64,000 bases of DNA from Saprospiraceae bacterium (GCA_028285085.1 JANQQI010000070.1:62001-126000); one strand, 5' to 3'; shown: positions 1-9,840, counted from the first letter of the stretch. A program made the numbers and translations. Notes: generated from the sequence alone by a model not told the origin.

Positions 1-1032
1 TATTTAAAATTTGATTCTATTCAATTTATTAACAATGGAATAATTTTCACGAAAAGTGATCTAGGCATTTATCCAACAAAATATTTAGGAGGACATGTTC
101 GTATTAAAAGTATTCGGGGCACTACTGGTGAACATGGTAATTCTCATAATACTCAAGCACCTCCTATTACTCAAAAAGCTCAAAGCGGAGGGCGTGGAAG
201 TAATGGCAGGGACGCAAGTTGTGGAGTAAAAATGGACGGACTTGTTCCAAAAGCTTGGAACAAAGGGTGTCATAATGGTGGTTCAGGAAAAAACGGACAA
301 AATGGTAGCAAAGGAAGAAATGGAGATAAAGGAGGTAATGGTAGTAAAGGGACTCATTCATCAAATATATTACTAGAACTAAACAAAATATCGTTAGACA
401 GTAATCTTAAAATAGATATAGAGGCAGAAGGCGGAAATGGAGGAAATGGAGGTAATGGTCAAAAAGGGGGAGTAGGAGGAGAAGGCGGAAATGGAGGTAG
501 AGGAGGACACGGAGGTAATGGTAATGAATGCGGAAGGTCTGCTTGCAACGGAGGCAGGGGAGGTAATGCAGGTAGTGGTGGCAGAGGAGGTAATGGCGGA
601 GATGGAGGAAATGGAGGTAGAGGAGGAAATGGGGGGTTAATTGAAATTTATTTTAGCGAGCCAGAAATGCAAGACTTCCTATTTCAAGGAATTGATAAGA
701 GAGTTGCCGCCAAATACAAAGGTGGAAAAGGTGGAAGACCTGGTATTGGTGGAGAAGGTGGAGAAGGTGGAAGACCTGGCAAAAAAGGGTGTGGAGGAGG
801 AAGAGGAAAAGCAGAAGGCATCCCTGATGTATGGCAAGACGATGGCAAAAATGGTGGTTGCGGGAATACTGGAACTGCTGGGAGTGTCGGTAGTAGAGGA
901 AAAAACGGAGAATGGGGTGAACAAGGACAAGATGGAATGCTTCGCCATTCAAACTATAAATATGTTGAAGAAAGAGAGACTGATTTTTTCAATATGCCTG
1001 AAAAAATCCAAGGAATATTTACAATAATATAA
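1..1032 (+). CDS. Glycine-rich repeat protein, 5' end outside the window
   Basis: The reading frame is open from base 1, so the start codon lies left of the window; the first internal ATG is at 232. The first 60 or so visible residues look like an ordinary folded domain. The rest is dominated by GGN, GGR and GGD triplets, interrupted by two non-repetitive blocks and a few Cys. Such Gly-rich triplets can pack as polyglycine-II bundles, as in the tips of some phage tail-fibre adhesins, or act as spacers in surface proteins. The stop is only 5 bp before the MACPF gene, so the two are probably co-transcribed and may act together at the surface. Function is unknown; a surface or adhesive role is inference from composition and neighbour. 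Confidence 0.75.
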   Translation, partial: YLKFDSIQFINNGIIFTKSDLGIYPTKYLGGHVRIKSIRGTTGEHGNSHNTQAPPITQKAQSGGRGSNGRDASCGVKMDGLVPKAWNKGCHNGGSGKNGQNGSKGRNGDKGGNGSKGTHSSNILLELNKISLDSNLKIDIEAEGGNGGNGGNGQKGGVGGEGGNGGRGGHGGNGNECGRSACNGGRGGNAGSGGRGGNGGDGGNGGRGGNGGLIEIYFSEPEMQDFLFQGIDKRVAAKYKGGKGGRPGIGGEGGEGGRPGKKGCGGGRGKAEGIPDVWQDDGKNGGCGNTGTAGSVGSRGKNGEWGEQGQDGMLRHSNYKYVEERETDFFNMPEKIQGIFTII

Positions 1033-1037
1033 TCGCT

Positions 1038-2678
1038 ATGAAACGTATAGTTATATCAATATTCTTTGCATTTATATTGATAAATGTTCAAGGACAAGAA
1101 GATGTGAATATTGCATATGATCCTGCTGGTAATCTCTTTCTAGGAAGTTGTATAGACTACAACCTTATTTTCAATTCAAAACAGGATTGTTTAGAATCTA
1201 CAACCAAGGAATGGATTGATGGAGGAGCTGTAAAAACTGTTGTATCAACATCATTTATTTCATCACACCAAGATATAAGTAACAACTTTAAATTATCATA
1301 TCATTCTGATATTAAAGCTTCACTTAACCTTGGAGACGGTTTTGAAGGAGGAGGATCTGTAGATTATGATTTCACTCTAAATCACTTTTTCAGAAATATT
1401 TCTAATTCAATATATTTTGTAGTAAAAGCAGAGACTAGTCATGGTAGATTAAAACTAAAAAACACCAAACTTAAAAGCGAATTCCAAAAACTCTTAGATG
1501 ATGGGGAATTTAGTGATTTCACGACTAAATGTGGAACACATTATGTGCGTTTTGAAACAAGAAAATCATCTGTATATGCAATTATTAGTATTTCCAATAT
1601 TGAAAAGGAAATAAAAAATCAAATTATATCTAAATATTCAGCATCCGCGAATGTTAAAGCAAGCGGTTTTGGATCAGTCGAAGGAAATACTAAGGTAGAT
1701 ATTGATAACCTTTTTAAAGAAATTTCAAAACATGGGCGTGTAGAAATAAATTATTTAGCTCATGGTTCTCAAGGAATAAAATCATTTAGCCCTGTTGTAT
1801 CAAGCTCTAGTTCTTATAAAATAAATGAAATTTTAAAAAATCTTTCTACTGCTTTAAATGATTTTGACAAGGAAAGATCTGCACCTGTCGAATATAGGCT
1901 AGCATCGTTTAAACCGTTCGGTCTCTTAGATTTAGACTTGCAAAAAGAGAAAATGACATTTCTTGAAAAAACACAGGTTAACTTAAATTCTCTTTTTGAT
2001 GCCTATAACCAAATTCAAGTTATTAAAGAGATTAGATATGACGATTATCTTCTTTACTATAAGTTTTTTGAAGATGAAATACAAAGCAGGATTAAAAATA
2101 GTACAAAGCTTCTAAAAGAATGTTATTACGATGATCGATATGATATTGCTAAAATACCATATGACAAACCCCTGATCACAAAAATAGTGTGGCCCTCAAA
2201 TATATTTACCGATATAAATATTGAATACAATCCATTTTATTCAGAAGGTATAACGCCAAGTGGAGAGCGAAAACAGGTACTAACCTCAATATCAATTTCT
2301 GTATTTGGTCAAATTCAACATTCAGATTATTTTAAAAGAATGATTCCTCTTTATATTTCTCCAAGTTTAGAGTTATTTCCAACAAATGGATTTGAAACAA
2401 ATGAAAACAATCCATCACTTGGCACCCCAAATATTTCAGATATTAAAATAAAAACACGTCCATTTTTACTTAGAATAGAAACTTTCAATCTTGATATAAT
2501 ACCTAATCAAAATGGATTAATTACAATTAATCAAGAAGTAAAAGACAAACATAAGGCATTGCTAAGTAATTTAAATACAAGAAAATATTTAGTAAACGTT
2601 GAAACAACAGATGGGTTCTTTTACAACCAATTAGTTGACTTCAAATTCATGGAATCTGATATTGAAACAATTAGGTAA
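1038..2678 (+). CDS. Secreted MACPF-domain pore-forming-like protein
   Basis: A 546-residue protein with a Sec signal peptide: MKR, a hydrophobic stretch to about residue 16, and a probable cut after NVQGQ. The core of the MACPF signature, Cys-Gly-Thr-His-Tyr, is at residues 165-169. Upstream is a Gly-rich segment (GDGFEGGGSVDYDF, about 99-112) like the strand regions of MACPF folds. The Gly-Gly that usually follows the signature is not obvious (RFETRKSS instead), so the domain is divergent. MACPF proteins oligomerise on membranes and insert beta-hairpins to form pores; bacterial members include toxins and commensal antibacterial proteins. The C-terminal 250 residues are unassigned and may target the protein. 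No immunity gene is obvious. The ATG lies 5 bp after the upstream stop. Confidence 0.72.
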   Translation: MKRIVISIFFAFILINVQGQEDVNIAYDPAGNLFLGSCIDYNLIFNSKQDCLESTTKEWIDGGAVKTVVSTSFISSHQDISNNFKLSYHSDIKASLNLGDGFEGGGSVDYDFTLNHFFRNISNSIYFVVKAETSHGRLKLKNTKLKSEFQKLLDDGEFSDFTTKCGTHYVRFETRKSSVYAIISISNIEKEIKNQIISKYSASANVKASGFGSVEGNTKVDIDNLFKEISKHGRVEINYLAHGSQGIKSFSPVVSSSSSYKINEILKNLSTALNDFDKERSAPVEYRLASFKPFGLLDLDLQKEKMTFLEKTQVNLNSLFDAYNQIQVIKEIRYDDYLLYYKFFEDEIQSRIKNSTKLLKECYYDDRYDIAKIPYDKPLITKIVWPSNIFTDINIEYNPFYSEGITPSGERKQVLTSISISVFGQIQHSDYFKRMIPLYISPSLELFPTNGFETNENNPSLGTPNISDIKIKTRPFLLRIETFNLDIIPNQNGLITINQEVKDKHKALLSNLNTRKYLVNVETTDGFFYNQLVDFKFMESDIETIR

Positions 2679-3319
2679 AAAAAGGTTCAAAGTGAATCAT
2701 TTGGCACCTAAAAAAAGCTCCCATTGAAATCTTTAAACCATTCCAAAAAATCAGAATCAAGACACATAAAGTAATATCCTTAATCGGAGATGATGATTTA
2801 TAGCAATTGAGAAAAGGAAAATAATCACTAAACTTGACAGGATGTAACTTTTGGAGATAATTTGCACTCTCAGTTTCGATATTTTCTCTACACTGTCGAG
2901 ACAATTAAAACTGCGACAAGCTGTTGCAGAAATTCAAGATAGTTGAACAAGTCTACTTAGTGATTGGATAGTTTTGGTAAATAGGGGTGCAAAATACTAA
3001 ACAAGAAATGGTGCAATTTATCGAACGAAGTAACAAGAAAGAGGAGTTCATTTCTAATGAGTGATAATGTATCTTATGTATAATATTATTTCATATAATT
3101 TTATTGTCAATGACTATTCACCAAAAACCTACCTCTAACTACTGCCTAAAACGCTTATTATCCCTCCTTTGTAAGAACTCGCAATGACTCCTCATAACAT
3201 TTCTTCTTTAGCTCCCTTATAAAATTCTAATTTTCAGTTATAGGTTTCAGCCTCAAGTAACATCAATTCTGAGGAACTTTCAATGCATAGAAAGATTGTT
3301 TCATCATAAAAAATATGAA
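2679..3319. other. AT-rich intergenic stretch, no convincing gene
   Basis: About 640 bp between the MACPF gene and the HEPN-motif gene. A short minus-strand frame at 2671-2904 has no recognisable domain and no good start context. I see no inverted repeats, tRNA or insertion-sequence ends. It may be decayed sequence. Confidence 0.5.
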
Positions 3320-3882
3320 ATGAAAGATTGGATAAAGCTACTAAATCCAGAAGAAGTAAAATTTCAACTAATCACAAGTACATTTTATATAATAGCATAT
3401 GATATTTTAATCGAAACGATCGTACAAGATGTTAAATTCTTTTATTTGATGGGATCAGACCAGAATGAGCTGAAAACAAAATATAAAGCCCAAGTTCGGA
3501 GTTTATATAAACAGGATATAGTTATTGCGTCGTCTTTATGGCTGAAAAAACATGATGCAATTTCAGAAGAAGATATTGAGAAAATAAAAGCTTTTAAAGA
3601 ACATCGGAATGAATTGGCGCATGAACTCTCTGGAATGATAGCCAATAGTAAAAAAGAACTAGGATTGAACTAATCAAGGATATTCGAAACTTAAGATTTA
3701 AGATATTAAAACGGTGGTTCACTTACTTTGAAATGGATATAAATCCCAATTTAAGCAAACTAAAGCTAGAAGATTTAGACATTGATGAAGTACTAAAATC
3801 TAAGATGCCCGTTATAGATTATCTCGTAAAGATGTTAGATGAGGAAACTCAGAAAAGGAAAGAAAGGTTAACTCAAAAATAA
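3320..3882 (+). pseudogene. HEPN-motif protein interrupted by a frameshift
   Basis: The first part runs from ATG 3320 to a stop at 3673. A second open stretch, one base back in frame, runs to the stop ending at 3882. The switch falls at an A6 run (3650-3655): one extra A would join the two into a protein of about 187 residues. The first half contains RNELAH at residues 96-101, the R-N-x3-H arrangement of HEPN ribonucleases, set in predicted helices. HEPN proteins act as RNA-cleaving toxins in toxin-antitoxin, abortive infection and CRISPR-linked systems. The conserved-looking second half (charged, helical) suggests the break is recent, a sequencing error, or bypassed by slippage on the A run. 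The track-style TTG start at 3296 is less likely than ATG 3320. No partner antitoxin is recognised. Confidence 0.55.
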
Positions 3883-3926
3883 TCTGGTATAATACAAGAC
3901 TAAACACAGTTTAGCATAATCATAAT

Positions 3927-4235
3927 TTAGAAATACTTTAGAAGAGGATCCGAATTTTTAATAATAAATTTCCCTCCTCTATAACTCAGAGTGATTTGAG
4001 ATGAGTTTGATTTTTCCAATATCCCTTTTAAAAAAGACGAGAGAAGCTTCAAAGATGACAAATAAGTTTTGAGTAAAGAGGTAAACAAGATACCATCCGA
4101 AACCTCTGCTTCTGAAACAACCTCACAAGTCTCATCTAAGACCGCTTCATAAAGAAGTGGTAAAGCATTGATACCTAATTTATTATGTATTTTATTTTGA
4201 AATTTCTCTTTTAGTTTTTGCTTCTGCATAAACAT
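3927..4235 (-). CDS. Small helical protein, last gene of the hydrolase operon
   Basis: A 102-residue, mostly helical, Lys- and Leu-rich protein with no motif I recognise. It lies 37 bp after the 143-residue gene in the same direction, continuing a run of four genes separated by 34-37 bp. Two ATGs two codons apart (MFM) could start it. Its role can only be guessed from context: an accessory of the SERAC1-like hydrolase operon. Confidence 0.55.
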   Translation of the reverse strand: MFMQKQKLKEKFQNKIHNKLGINALPLLYEAVLDETCEVVSEAEVSDGILFTSLLKTYLSSLKLLSSFLKGILEKSNSSQITLSYRGGKFIIKNSDPLLKYF

Positions 4236-4272
4236 ACAAATAGGTTAGATGATAATAATTTAAAAACTGCTC

Positions 4273-4704
4273 CTAATTTAGCTCTGGACTAAAGGAAGAA
4301 ATTGTTCTCTGCGTTAGCAGTTCACATGCGTAAGATTGAATGCGCTCAGCTATGTATGTAATTCGCTCCGCAGCTTTCCTTTTCCCAGGATCATGTGAAG
4401 TCGTAAAAGATCTGAAGTCTACAATCAACTTCGAGATTTCACGCAAATCCTCTCCAAATTTTGTTACTGCAATACGCTCGCCTATGAAATTATTACTATT
4501 TGAAGAAAGTTTAGCCGTTTTATTTTGATCTAGGCTATTCAAGATCAAACTTACTTTAGTATGTAAACCATCACAATGGCGAGGTTGTAGGTAATCCCAA
4601 ACCTCAAAAGAAGTTATTACACTTTCACTAAACTGCTGAATATCAGCCAATTGATCTTTCATCGCAAATAAGGGGTTACGTTTACCTTGGTAAAAAACTA
4701 ACAT
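4273..4704 (-). CDS. Unknown helical protein in the hydrolase operon
   Basis: A 143-residue soluble protein, predicted mostly helical, without a signal peptide or membrane segment. I do not recognise a family. It is third in a four-gene minus-strand operon headed by a serine hydrolase, 35 bp after the previous gene. The regular spacing and shared direction argue for one transcript. An adaptor or effector-associated domain is possible but is inference only. Confidence 0.6.
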   Translation of the reverse strand: MLVFYQGKRNPLFAMKDQLADIQQFSESVITSFEVWDYLQPRHCDGLHTKVSLILNSLDQNKTAKLSSNSNNFIGERIAVTKFGEDLREISKLIVDFRSFTTSHDPGKRKAAERITYIAERIQSYACELLTQRTISSFSPELN

Positions 4705-4739
4705 TTTGTTTATTTTTTTATAAAGTTAATATATTTTGT

Positions 4740-5291
4740 TTAAAAAATCAACCTATACTGATCTGGCAAGTATTTTTCCACTTGCAAAAAAGCTTTGTCC
4801 ATCAAATCAAGAATGGAGTAATATACAATATTCCGTGAATCGATTTTATCTTTGCTACCCAACTCTGTGTATTGAACCCAACTCGCAATCAACGGCTCAA
4901 TCTCCTTCAAGGATTGAATTACCAACCCCACTTCTCTCTTGGGGATTTCTGAATATTCTCTATTATACCTATCTAAGTCTATTCTCAAGTAGCCACAAAT
5001 AGGAAGAAGGTCATCTTTCATAAAACTTTCTGTGACATGCAGAATTTGACTAGGTTGCCCTAATTCTTTTTTAAGTATGCTGATAATAAACACACATATT
5101 ATCAAAAGATCATCGCCTGATTCTAAACTAAGTGTTGGAGATTGAGACAAAAACTCATTCTCCAAAGACATATCTTTATTTGTTAAATAATTAATGAAAC
5201 TGGAAAATAGAAAATCTCCTTGCTGGTGCAAAGATGACTTAGCAACCTTTTGTAGTAAAATAGATGATATGTAATGTTCAGAATGAAGCAA
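4740..5291 (-). CDS. Unknown helical protein next to the SERAC1-like hydrolase
   Basis: A 183-residue protein, second in the operon, 34 bp after the hydrolase gene. One hydrophobic stretch (DDLLIICVFIISILKKEL, about residues 58-75) is more likely a buried helix than a membrane anchor, because charged residues flank it closely. The rest is helical and acidic. No known domain is recognised. Its position directly behind a lipase-like gene makes it a candidate regulator, inhibitor or sensor of that enzyme. Confidence 0.6.
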   Translation of the reverse strand: MLHSEHYISSILLQKVAKSSLHQQGDFLFSSFINYLTNKDMSLENEFLSQSPTLSLESGDDLLIICVFIISILKKELGQPSQILHVTESFMKDDLLPICGYLRIDLDRYNREYSEIPKREVGLVIQSLKEIEPLIASWVQYTELGSKDKIDSRNIVYYSILDLMDKAFLQVEKYLPDQYRLIF

Positions 5292-5325
5292 AATTATACC
5301 TAGTTGAGCAAAAAGCAGACCATTA

Positions 5326-6420
5326 TTAATTGAGATATCTTATAATCTGGTCTACCATATTTATCACTTTTCTAGTTTGGGCGTTTTTAGATTCCAAAAC
5401 CTCTATACTATTAAGCTCAACAATACTACTGAATTCAATTGTAGCAGCTCTTAGACTGTAAGAAAGCTCTCGCACATTGTTGTAATCTATATATGAAAGT
5501 CCTAAATTTTCAAGACTTTGATCTATCTGATCTAATGTAGCCAATAGTTCATCGCAGTGCTTAAAAAAAATATACTTCCCCAAAAATATTTTATGCAACT
5601 TTGTTAAATTATTAATAATTCTTTCTTTCACGCTATTGGCTACATGTTCGCTACTACTCCCAGACTCCGCACCATTTACTATTTCTTTGATAAAATGGCA
5701 GAGTTGACGATGCTGTATAGCATTATTATCCTCAGGCTTAGATATCGAAAAATGATCTGATCCAGGAACTTTATATGGTTCTCCAAAATACCTTGCTCCA
5801 GAGAAAGGCTCGACAATCTGTTTCATAAAAGATAATGCCTTAAAAATAGATTTATCTTCTATTAGTTCTTTTCCTTTCAAGACGAATTTATGAGCCTCCT
5901 TTAAGTTTAGAAACTCCTTATCTAAGTTATTCAGCCAAAAATTTTTCTGACTAAACTGTAAAGCTTGAGCTTGAGAATTACCCGCAATACTTGCTAATGC
6001 TTTGAATAAATTTGCATACTTAGCTCCCAAGGATGGAGAAGCTACTAAAAACAAACCAATGTTAACATTTCGCTCTATTAAGTCTATACTACGTTCGACA
6101 ATAAATTTCCTAACAACAATCCCTCCCATGCTGTGACAAACAAAAACTATTCTTTTAGAATTAAACAGACCTTCTAAATTCATTCGTTCTTTGAGATCAT
6201 CTACGACATCTCCTAAATTATAAGTCCCACTAAATATACTCGTCTGATAGGTGTAAACATAAATATTTAACCAATTAAAATCTTCTTTTAGTAAATCAGG
6301 CCAATAGTTTCCATTTTTATTTTGCCAGCAAGTTTCTCCATCTGATAAAAAGCCATGCACGAAAACAATCGAAGTTTGACTATCTTTGTTTGTAATACAT
6401 TTTAATCCAACTTTTTCCAT
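5326..6420 (-). CDS. SERAC1/PGAP1-like alpha/beta-hydrolase
   Basis: A 364-residue serine hydrolase. The oxyanion-side motif VHGF is at residues 21-24. The nucleophile elbow VCHSMGG puts the catalytic Ser at 97, with Cys replacing the usual first Gly, as is common in SERAC1/PGAP1-type lipases. A probable catalytic His is H223 in GSDHFSISKP. Residues from about 250 form a separate helical tail that may bind a partner. There is no signal peptide, so it should act in the cytoplasm, perhaps on membrane lipids or esters. SERAC1-like hydrolases occur as effectors in bacterial conflict systems. It heads a four-gene operon with three small unknown proteins, which fits that idea but does not prove it. 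Confidence 0.75.
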   Translation of the reverse strand: MEKVGLKCITNKDSQTSIVFVHGFLSDGETCWQNKNGNYWPDLLKEDFNWLNIYVYTYQTSIFSGTYNLGDVVDDLKERMNLEGLFNSKRIVFVCHSMGGIVVRKFIVERSIDLIERNVNIGLFLVASPSLGAKYANLFKALASIAGNSQAQALQFSQKNFWLNNLDKEFLNLKEAHKFVLKGKELIEDKSIFKALSFMKQIVEPFSGARYFGEPYKVPGSDHFSISKPEDNNAIQHRQLCHFIKEIVNGAESGSSSEHVANSVKERIINNLTKLHKIFLGKYIFFKHCDELLATLDQIDQSLENLGLSYIDYNNVRELSYSLRAATIEFSSIVELNSIEVLESKNAQTRKVINMVDQIIRYLN

Positions 6421-6649
6421 TATGCGCGTTTAAATTAAAAGTAATAAATAGATATAATATACTCAAAAATAATCTCGGCCTTTTAACTTCTGTTTACTTA
6501 CCATTCTTCTTTCATTAAGATAATTTTGATGTCCATCTTTTCTTAGAATTAAGACGCATACGAGCTGATGAACAATTTGAATTGGTTTAAAATCTAAAAT
6601 AAAACTCCAAAAAGGGCTCTCATTCCTTACCCCAAAGAAGGTAAAAGCA

Positions 6650-6940
6650 TCAAAATTTCTCCTTCGAATGCCTTTCTAAATACTCCAAAATAGACTGGCG
6701 GTCATAAAGGATATGTTTCTTCGTAGGCTGCGAATATCGAATCTTGCCTTCATCCCGAAGCCTTTGAAGTGTCGTCTTAGATTTTATCCTCAAAAGCTTC
6801 ATTGCCTCCACATCAGAAATCCATCTATCGGCTTCCAATTTTTGATTTACCTGTGTGCGCTTAACAACCTCTTCAAGTAAAGCGTAAAACGCTTCCTCTT
6901 CGAGGCAGATTACATTTATATTTCCTTTCACTTTTGACAT
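6650..6940 (-). CDS. Excisionase-like helix-turn-helix protein
   Basis: A 96-residue DNA-binding protein. The core reads WISDVEAMKLLRIKSKTTLQ, followed by LRDEGKIRYSQPTKKHILYD, the pattern of small MerR/excisionase-type HTH proteins common on Bacteroidota mobile elements. It binds DNA and either regulates element genes or directs excision. It is the last gene of the minus-strand run and the only one that looks typically Bacteroidota, so it may mark the left part of the element or a mosaic joint. Confidence 0.75.
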   Translation of the reverse strand: MSKVKGNINVICLEEEAFYALLEEVVKRTQVNQKLEADRWISDVEAMKLLRIKSKTTLQRLRDEGKIRYSQPTKKHILYDRQSILEYLERHSKEKF

Positions 6941-6982
6941 TTATTTTTATCTTCTTTTTTTAGTCCGGCACATAGTCTTGTT

Positions 6983-7660
6983 CTAACGATCAATACCATT
7001 ACCCCGATCACGTTTTTCTTTAGCGCGATCAAATTCATTCCCGATACGGCTTTTAATCTCTTCAAGACGCGCTGCCTTGTCTTGAGCGTAGTCATTGGAG
7101 CCAGATAAAATGTCTGACTTCTCAGCCGATGTATAATCTTCATCTCGTTTGATACTTGCCTGATTGGTATTACGTACATCTATGCCTTTAGGCTTATCAT
7201 CCTCCGGCTCCTTTTCTTTTTCAGCTACCCTCCCCTTCTCTGCGCCCTGCTTCTTAAGTGTCCGCTCGTTAAAAGCTACTATCCGGGCCTCTCGTTCCTG
7301 TCTTGCCTGTTCCCTGGCCTGGGCCGCCTTAAGACTTTCTCCAAAGATGTTTTGCTCTAATATGCGCTGCTTTTCCGCAAGACGTTTTTCGATCTCTTCT
7401 TGTATTCTTTGTTCCTTTAGCTTTTGCGCAGCTTCATCATTGGCATAGGCTTGATCACGCGCTGCATAACTCCCATAAGGAAAGCTGCGCAGCATCCAGT
7501 TCGCAATGTTTCTGTTTACATCACCACGTCCGCGATTTTCTTGTTTTTTTTCGCTGCGTACCTCATCTTCGATTTGTTTCTTCAGATTTTCTAAATCATC
7601 ATCAAAGCCTTGTTTCTCAATGTCGAACTTTGAAGGCTCCTTAAATTCCTTCTTTTCCAT
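6983..7660 (-). CDS. Charged coiled-coil protein of the mobilisation region
   Basis: A 225-residue hydrophilic protein. A long Glu/Arg/Gln-rich helical segment (about residues 75-150) suggests a coiled coil, followed by a low-complexity acidic and Arg-rich tail. No membrane segment or known domain is seen. It follows the coupling-protein gene by 41 bp and is probably in the same transcript. A role as an accessory of the relaxosome or coupling protein is inference. Confidence 0.6.
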   Translation of the reverse strand: MEKKEFKEPSKFDIEKQGFDDDLENLKKQIEDEVRSEKKQENRGRGDVNRNIANWMLRSFPYGSYAARDQAYANDEAAQKLKEQRIQEEIEKRLAEKQRILEQNIFGESLKAAQAREQARQEREARIVAFNERTLKKQGAEKGRVAEKEKEPEDDKPKGIDVRNTNQASIKRDEDYTSAEKSDILSGSNDYAQDKAARLEEIKSRIGNEFDRAKEKRDRGNGIDR

Positions 7661-7701
7661 GTATTAAAATTCAAATGATTATTAAATAATTAAGCGCCGC
7701 A

Positions 7702-9840
7702 TTAAGCCGCATCTCTTTCGTCTGATAGCGTCGTATCGCTTGAAGAAGATTGACTGCGCTCTGGCAATACATGATCTTGCGCAGCAGGTAATGCAGGCGC
7801 TTGTATCTTCGGTACATATCCCTTTGGCGGGATATGCCCTCTAAAGGCTGATAAGCCAATGCTTTTATATATCGTTCCGCGAATATTAAGACGCTTGAAC
7901 GAGATTTGCCTAAGACGCAAAGGGTGTTTGGATAAGCTTCCAAAGACAATCTGTGCATCTTCTGTTTTAGACAATTTCGTGGCCACCTCCGATGGGGTTA
8001 ACAACTCTCTGGATGTTTCACTGATTATACGTTTGCGAAGGCCACCAAAAAAACCGCGCCCTCTTTGGTAGCGGCGAATAATCCTGCGTCCTAATCTTTC
8101 GCTCACATACTTATCCGTCTCAGGATCGCCCATCCCCGTTGCCAATACCTGAACATTGGATTGACCAAGCATATCCTTCCAACGTGTGTTAAACATGGTT
8201 TGAAGCTGCTGGATGGATTGCAAAAACACCCAAAGCCTGACCCCGTATTTACGCAAAGTGGCATACCCGTCAGATATTGATTTTAAACTTGTACCAAGTG
8301 CGGCAAATTCATCCATGATAAAAAGTGTCGGCACCTTTGGAATATTTTCTTTCTTGCGTTGCTTCATAAAGGCAATGCTTAAAGAAGCAAGTGCCCGGAG
8401 CCAACGGCTCATATCATGCTGGCGTGCATCGGGCAATATCTCGTACAAAGTTTGGATGATCGGCTTACCATCATCTGTTTTTTGCAAACCAAAATCCTTT
8501 AAAGAAAAATCGCTTTTAGATAAGTGCCTGCGCATATGTTCATCACCGCACCATCTAAGACTGTTAGCCACACCCGTTAGAACATAGCCATATTGTTTTT
8601 CTCCTGCTTCATGCAAATCACGTGCAGCTTGCTGCGCAAGACCGCCCATTGCGGGATTAGCATACATGTCTGTAAGTAAATCCTTAAAGCGTGCAGGATC
8701 AACAATCGCCAATTCAGGGTCAACACCGTATAATAAATCAAGACAAAAAGGCAACGTATGATGCTCGGGTGGCTGCGTGGTCAGCACATGACAAATCAAC
8801 CCTTGTAAAAATGAGCGCGTTAAATCCTCCCAATAACGATTTTGTGGCCCTTCTGGCAAGACCAAACCATCAACAATAGCTTCTACAATTTCTCGCGCGT
8901 CCGGTGCAAAGGGATTGATTTCCGATAAAAGGCTGTAATAATTTGACGGATAAGGCGTAAGACCGAACGGGTCGAGAATGATCCCTACGCCCGTCTTAAA
9001 ATGTTTCTTAACGTTTGAAATAATGCCACGTGATTTTAGATACGCATCCGAGCACCGCCGCTCAAATGTCATAAGCGTATGTTCGCCAGATGGGTCATAG
9101 ACAAAAACACTTCCAAAATAAGAAAGTAAAGTCAGCCAAATAGCTGATATTGATTTGCCCGATCCGATCACACCCGTTGTGATCAAATTACTATCATCAT
9201 TCATTCCGACAAATGGTACAAACGGATGATCAGCAAAGGTTGCTTGGCCTAAAATTATGCGGCCGCTCCTCACCCCTTGATCTTTAAAGAAAGACAATGA
9301 AAGTAAGCTTTGCTTTAGCTGCGCCCCAAGTCTTGACATCGCACGCACCGTTCCCCATTTTGCCGATCCTCCCCCACCTTCAGAAAACTGCTGAACAAAT
9401 GAAACCTCCGCCAGCCATTCCTTCACATATACATAAAAGGGTCCGCAAAAAGCCAAACACATGGGAACAAGCAGATACAGCCCCAAACCCCAATAAAGAT
9501 CATTTGAAGAAAGGGCATCATGTAAAATATACAGCTCATAACCTTGAACGCCTGTATAAAATACAGCGCCCCATCCTGCACATGTATACAAGATATAAGG
9601 TATCTTCTCGATCCGCGTGCGCAAGACAAGGCCAACCCATCTATGCCACACCAATCCAATAAGCAAAGCTGCGAGCCATACAGTTAAAGCCGCAAAATGA
9701 TTATATGTCGTTTGCGGCGTATCCGCATCCGGCAAGCTGATATAAATCCAAAGCCCTGCAAACAAAACACTGATAGCGGCTGTCATCCAAAACCTATACC
9801 CAAAGTAATCCCTCATGTTTAAGTGATATTTGTTGTCCAA
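7702..9840 (-). CDS. VirD4/TraG-type conjugative coupling protein
   Basis: A 712-residue membrane ATPase that would bring the relaxase-DNA complex to a type IV secretion channel. The N-terminus has about four membrane segments (roughly residues 17-35, 50-67, 85-100, 117-137). Walker A is GVIGSGKS at 223-230 and Walker B is TLFIMDEFAALG at about 505-516. The C-terminus is polar and Ser-rich. The start at 9840 overlaps the upstream gene by 22 bp; an alternative ATG at 9816 (MRDYFGY) follows that gene's stop directly and is equally plausible. Neither has a strong ribosome site. No VirB channel genes are in the window, so transfer would rely on another element. Confidence 0.9.
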   Translation of the reverse strand: MDNKYHLNMRDYFGYRFWMTAAISVLFAGLWIYISLPDADTPQTTYNHFAALTVWLAALLIGLVWHRWVGLVLRTRIEKIPYILYTCAGWGAVFYTGVQGYELYILHDALSSNDLYWGLGLYLLVPMCLAFCGPFYVYVKEWLAEVSFVQQFSEGGGGSAKWGTVRAMSRLGAQLKQSLLSLSFFKDQGVRSGRIILGQATFADHPFVPFVGMNDDSNLITTGVIGSGKSISAIWLTLLSYFGSVFVYDPSGEHTLMTFERRCSDAYLKSRGIISNVKKHFKTGVGIILDPFGLTPYPSNYYSLLSEINPFAPDAREIVEAIVDGLVLPEGPQNRYWEDLTRSFLQGLICHVLTTQPPEHHTLPFCLDLLYGVDPELAIVDPARFKDLLTDMYANPAMGGLAQQAARDLHEAGEKQYGYVLTGVANSLRWCGDEHMRRHLSKSDFSLKDFGLQKTDDGKPIIQTLYEILPDARQHDMSRWLRALASLSIAFMKQRKKENIPKVPTLFIMDEFAALGTSLKSISDGYATLRKYGVRLWVFLQSIQQLQTMFNTRWKDMLGQSNVQVLATGMGDPETDKYVSERLGRRIIRRYQRGRGFFGGLRKRIISETSRELLTPSEVATKLSKTEDAQIVFGSLSKHPLRLRQISFKRLNIRGTIYKSIGLSAFRGHIPPKGYVPKIQAPALPAAQDHVLPERSQSSSSDTTLSDERDAA

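Noticed and set aside
2671-2904. 77-codon minus-strand frame after the MACPF gene
   Set aside because: No domain, odd composition and no start context; probably chance.
3650-3656. A-AAA-AAG slippery heptamer for programmed -1 frameshifting
   Set aside because: The zero frame reads AAA AAA GAA, so the heptamer is not in the needed phase. Transcript slippage or mutation is a better explanation.
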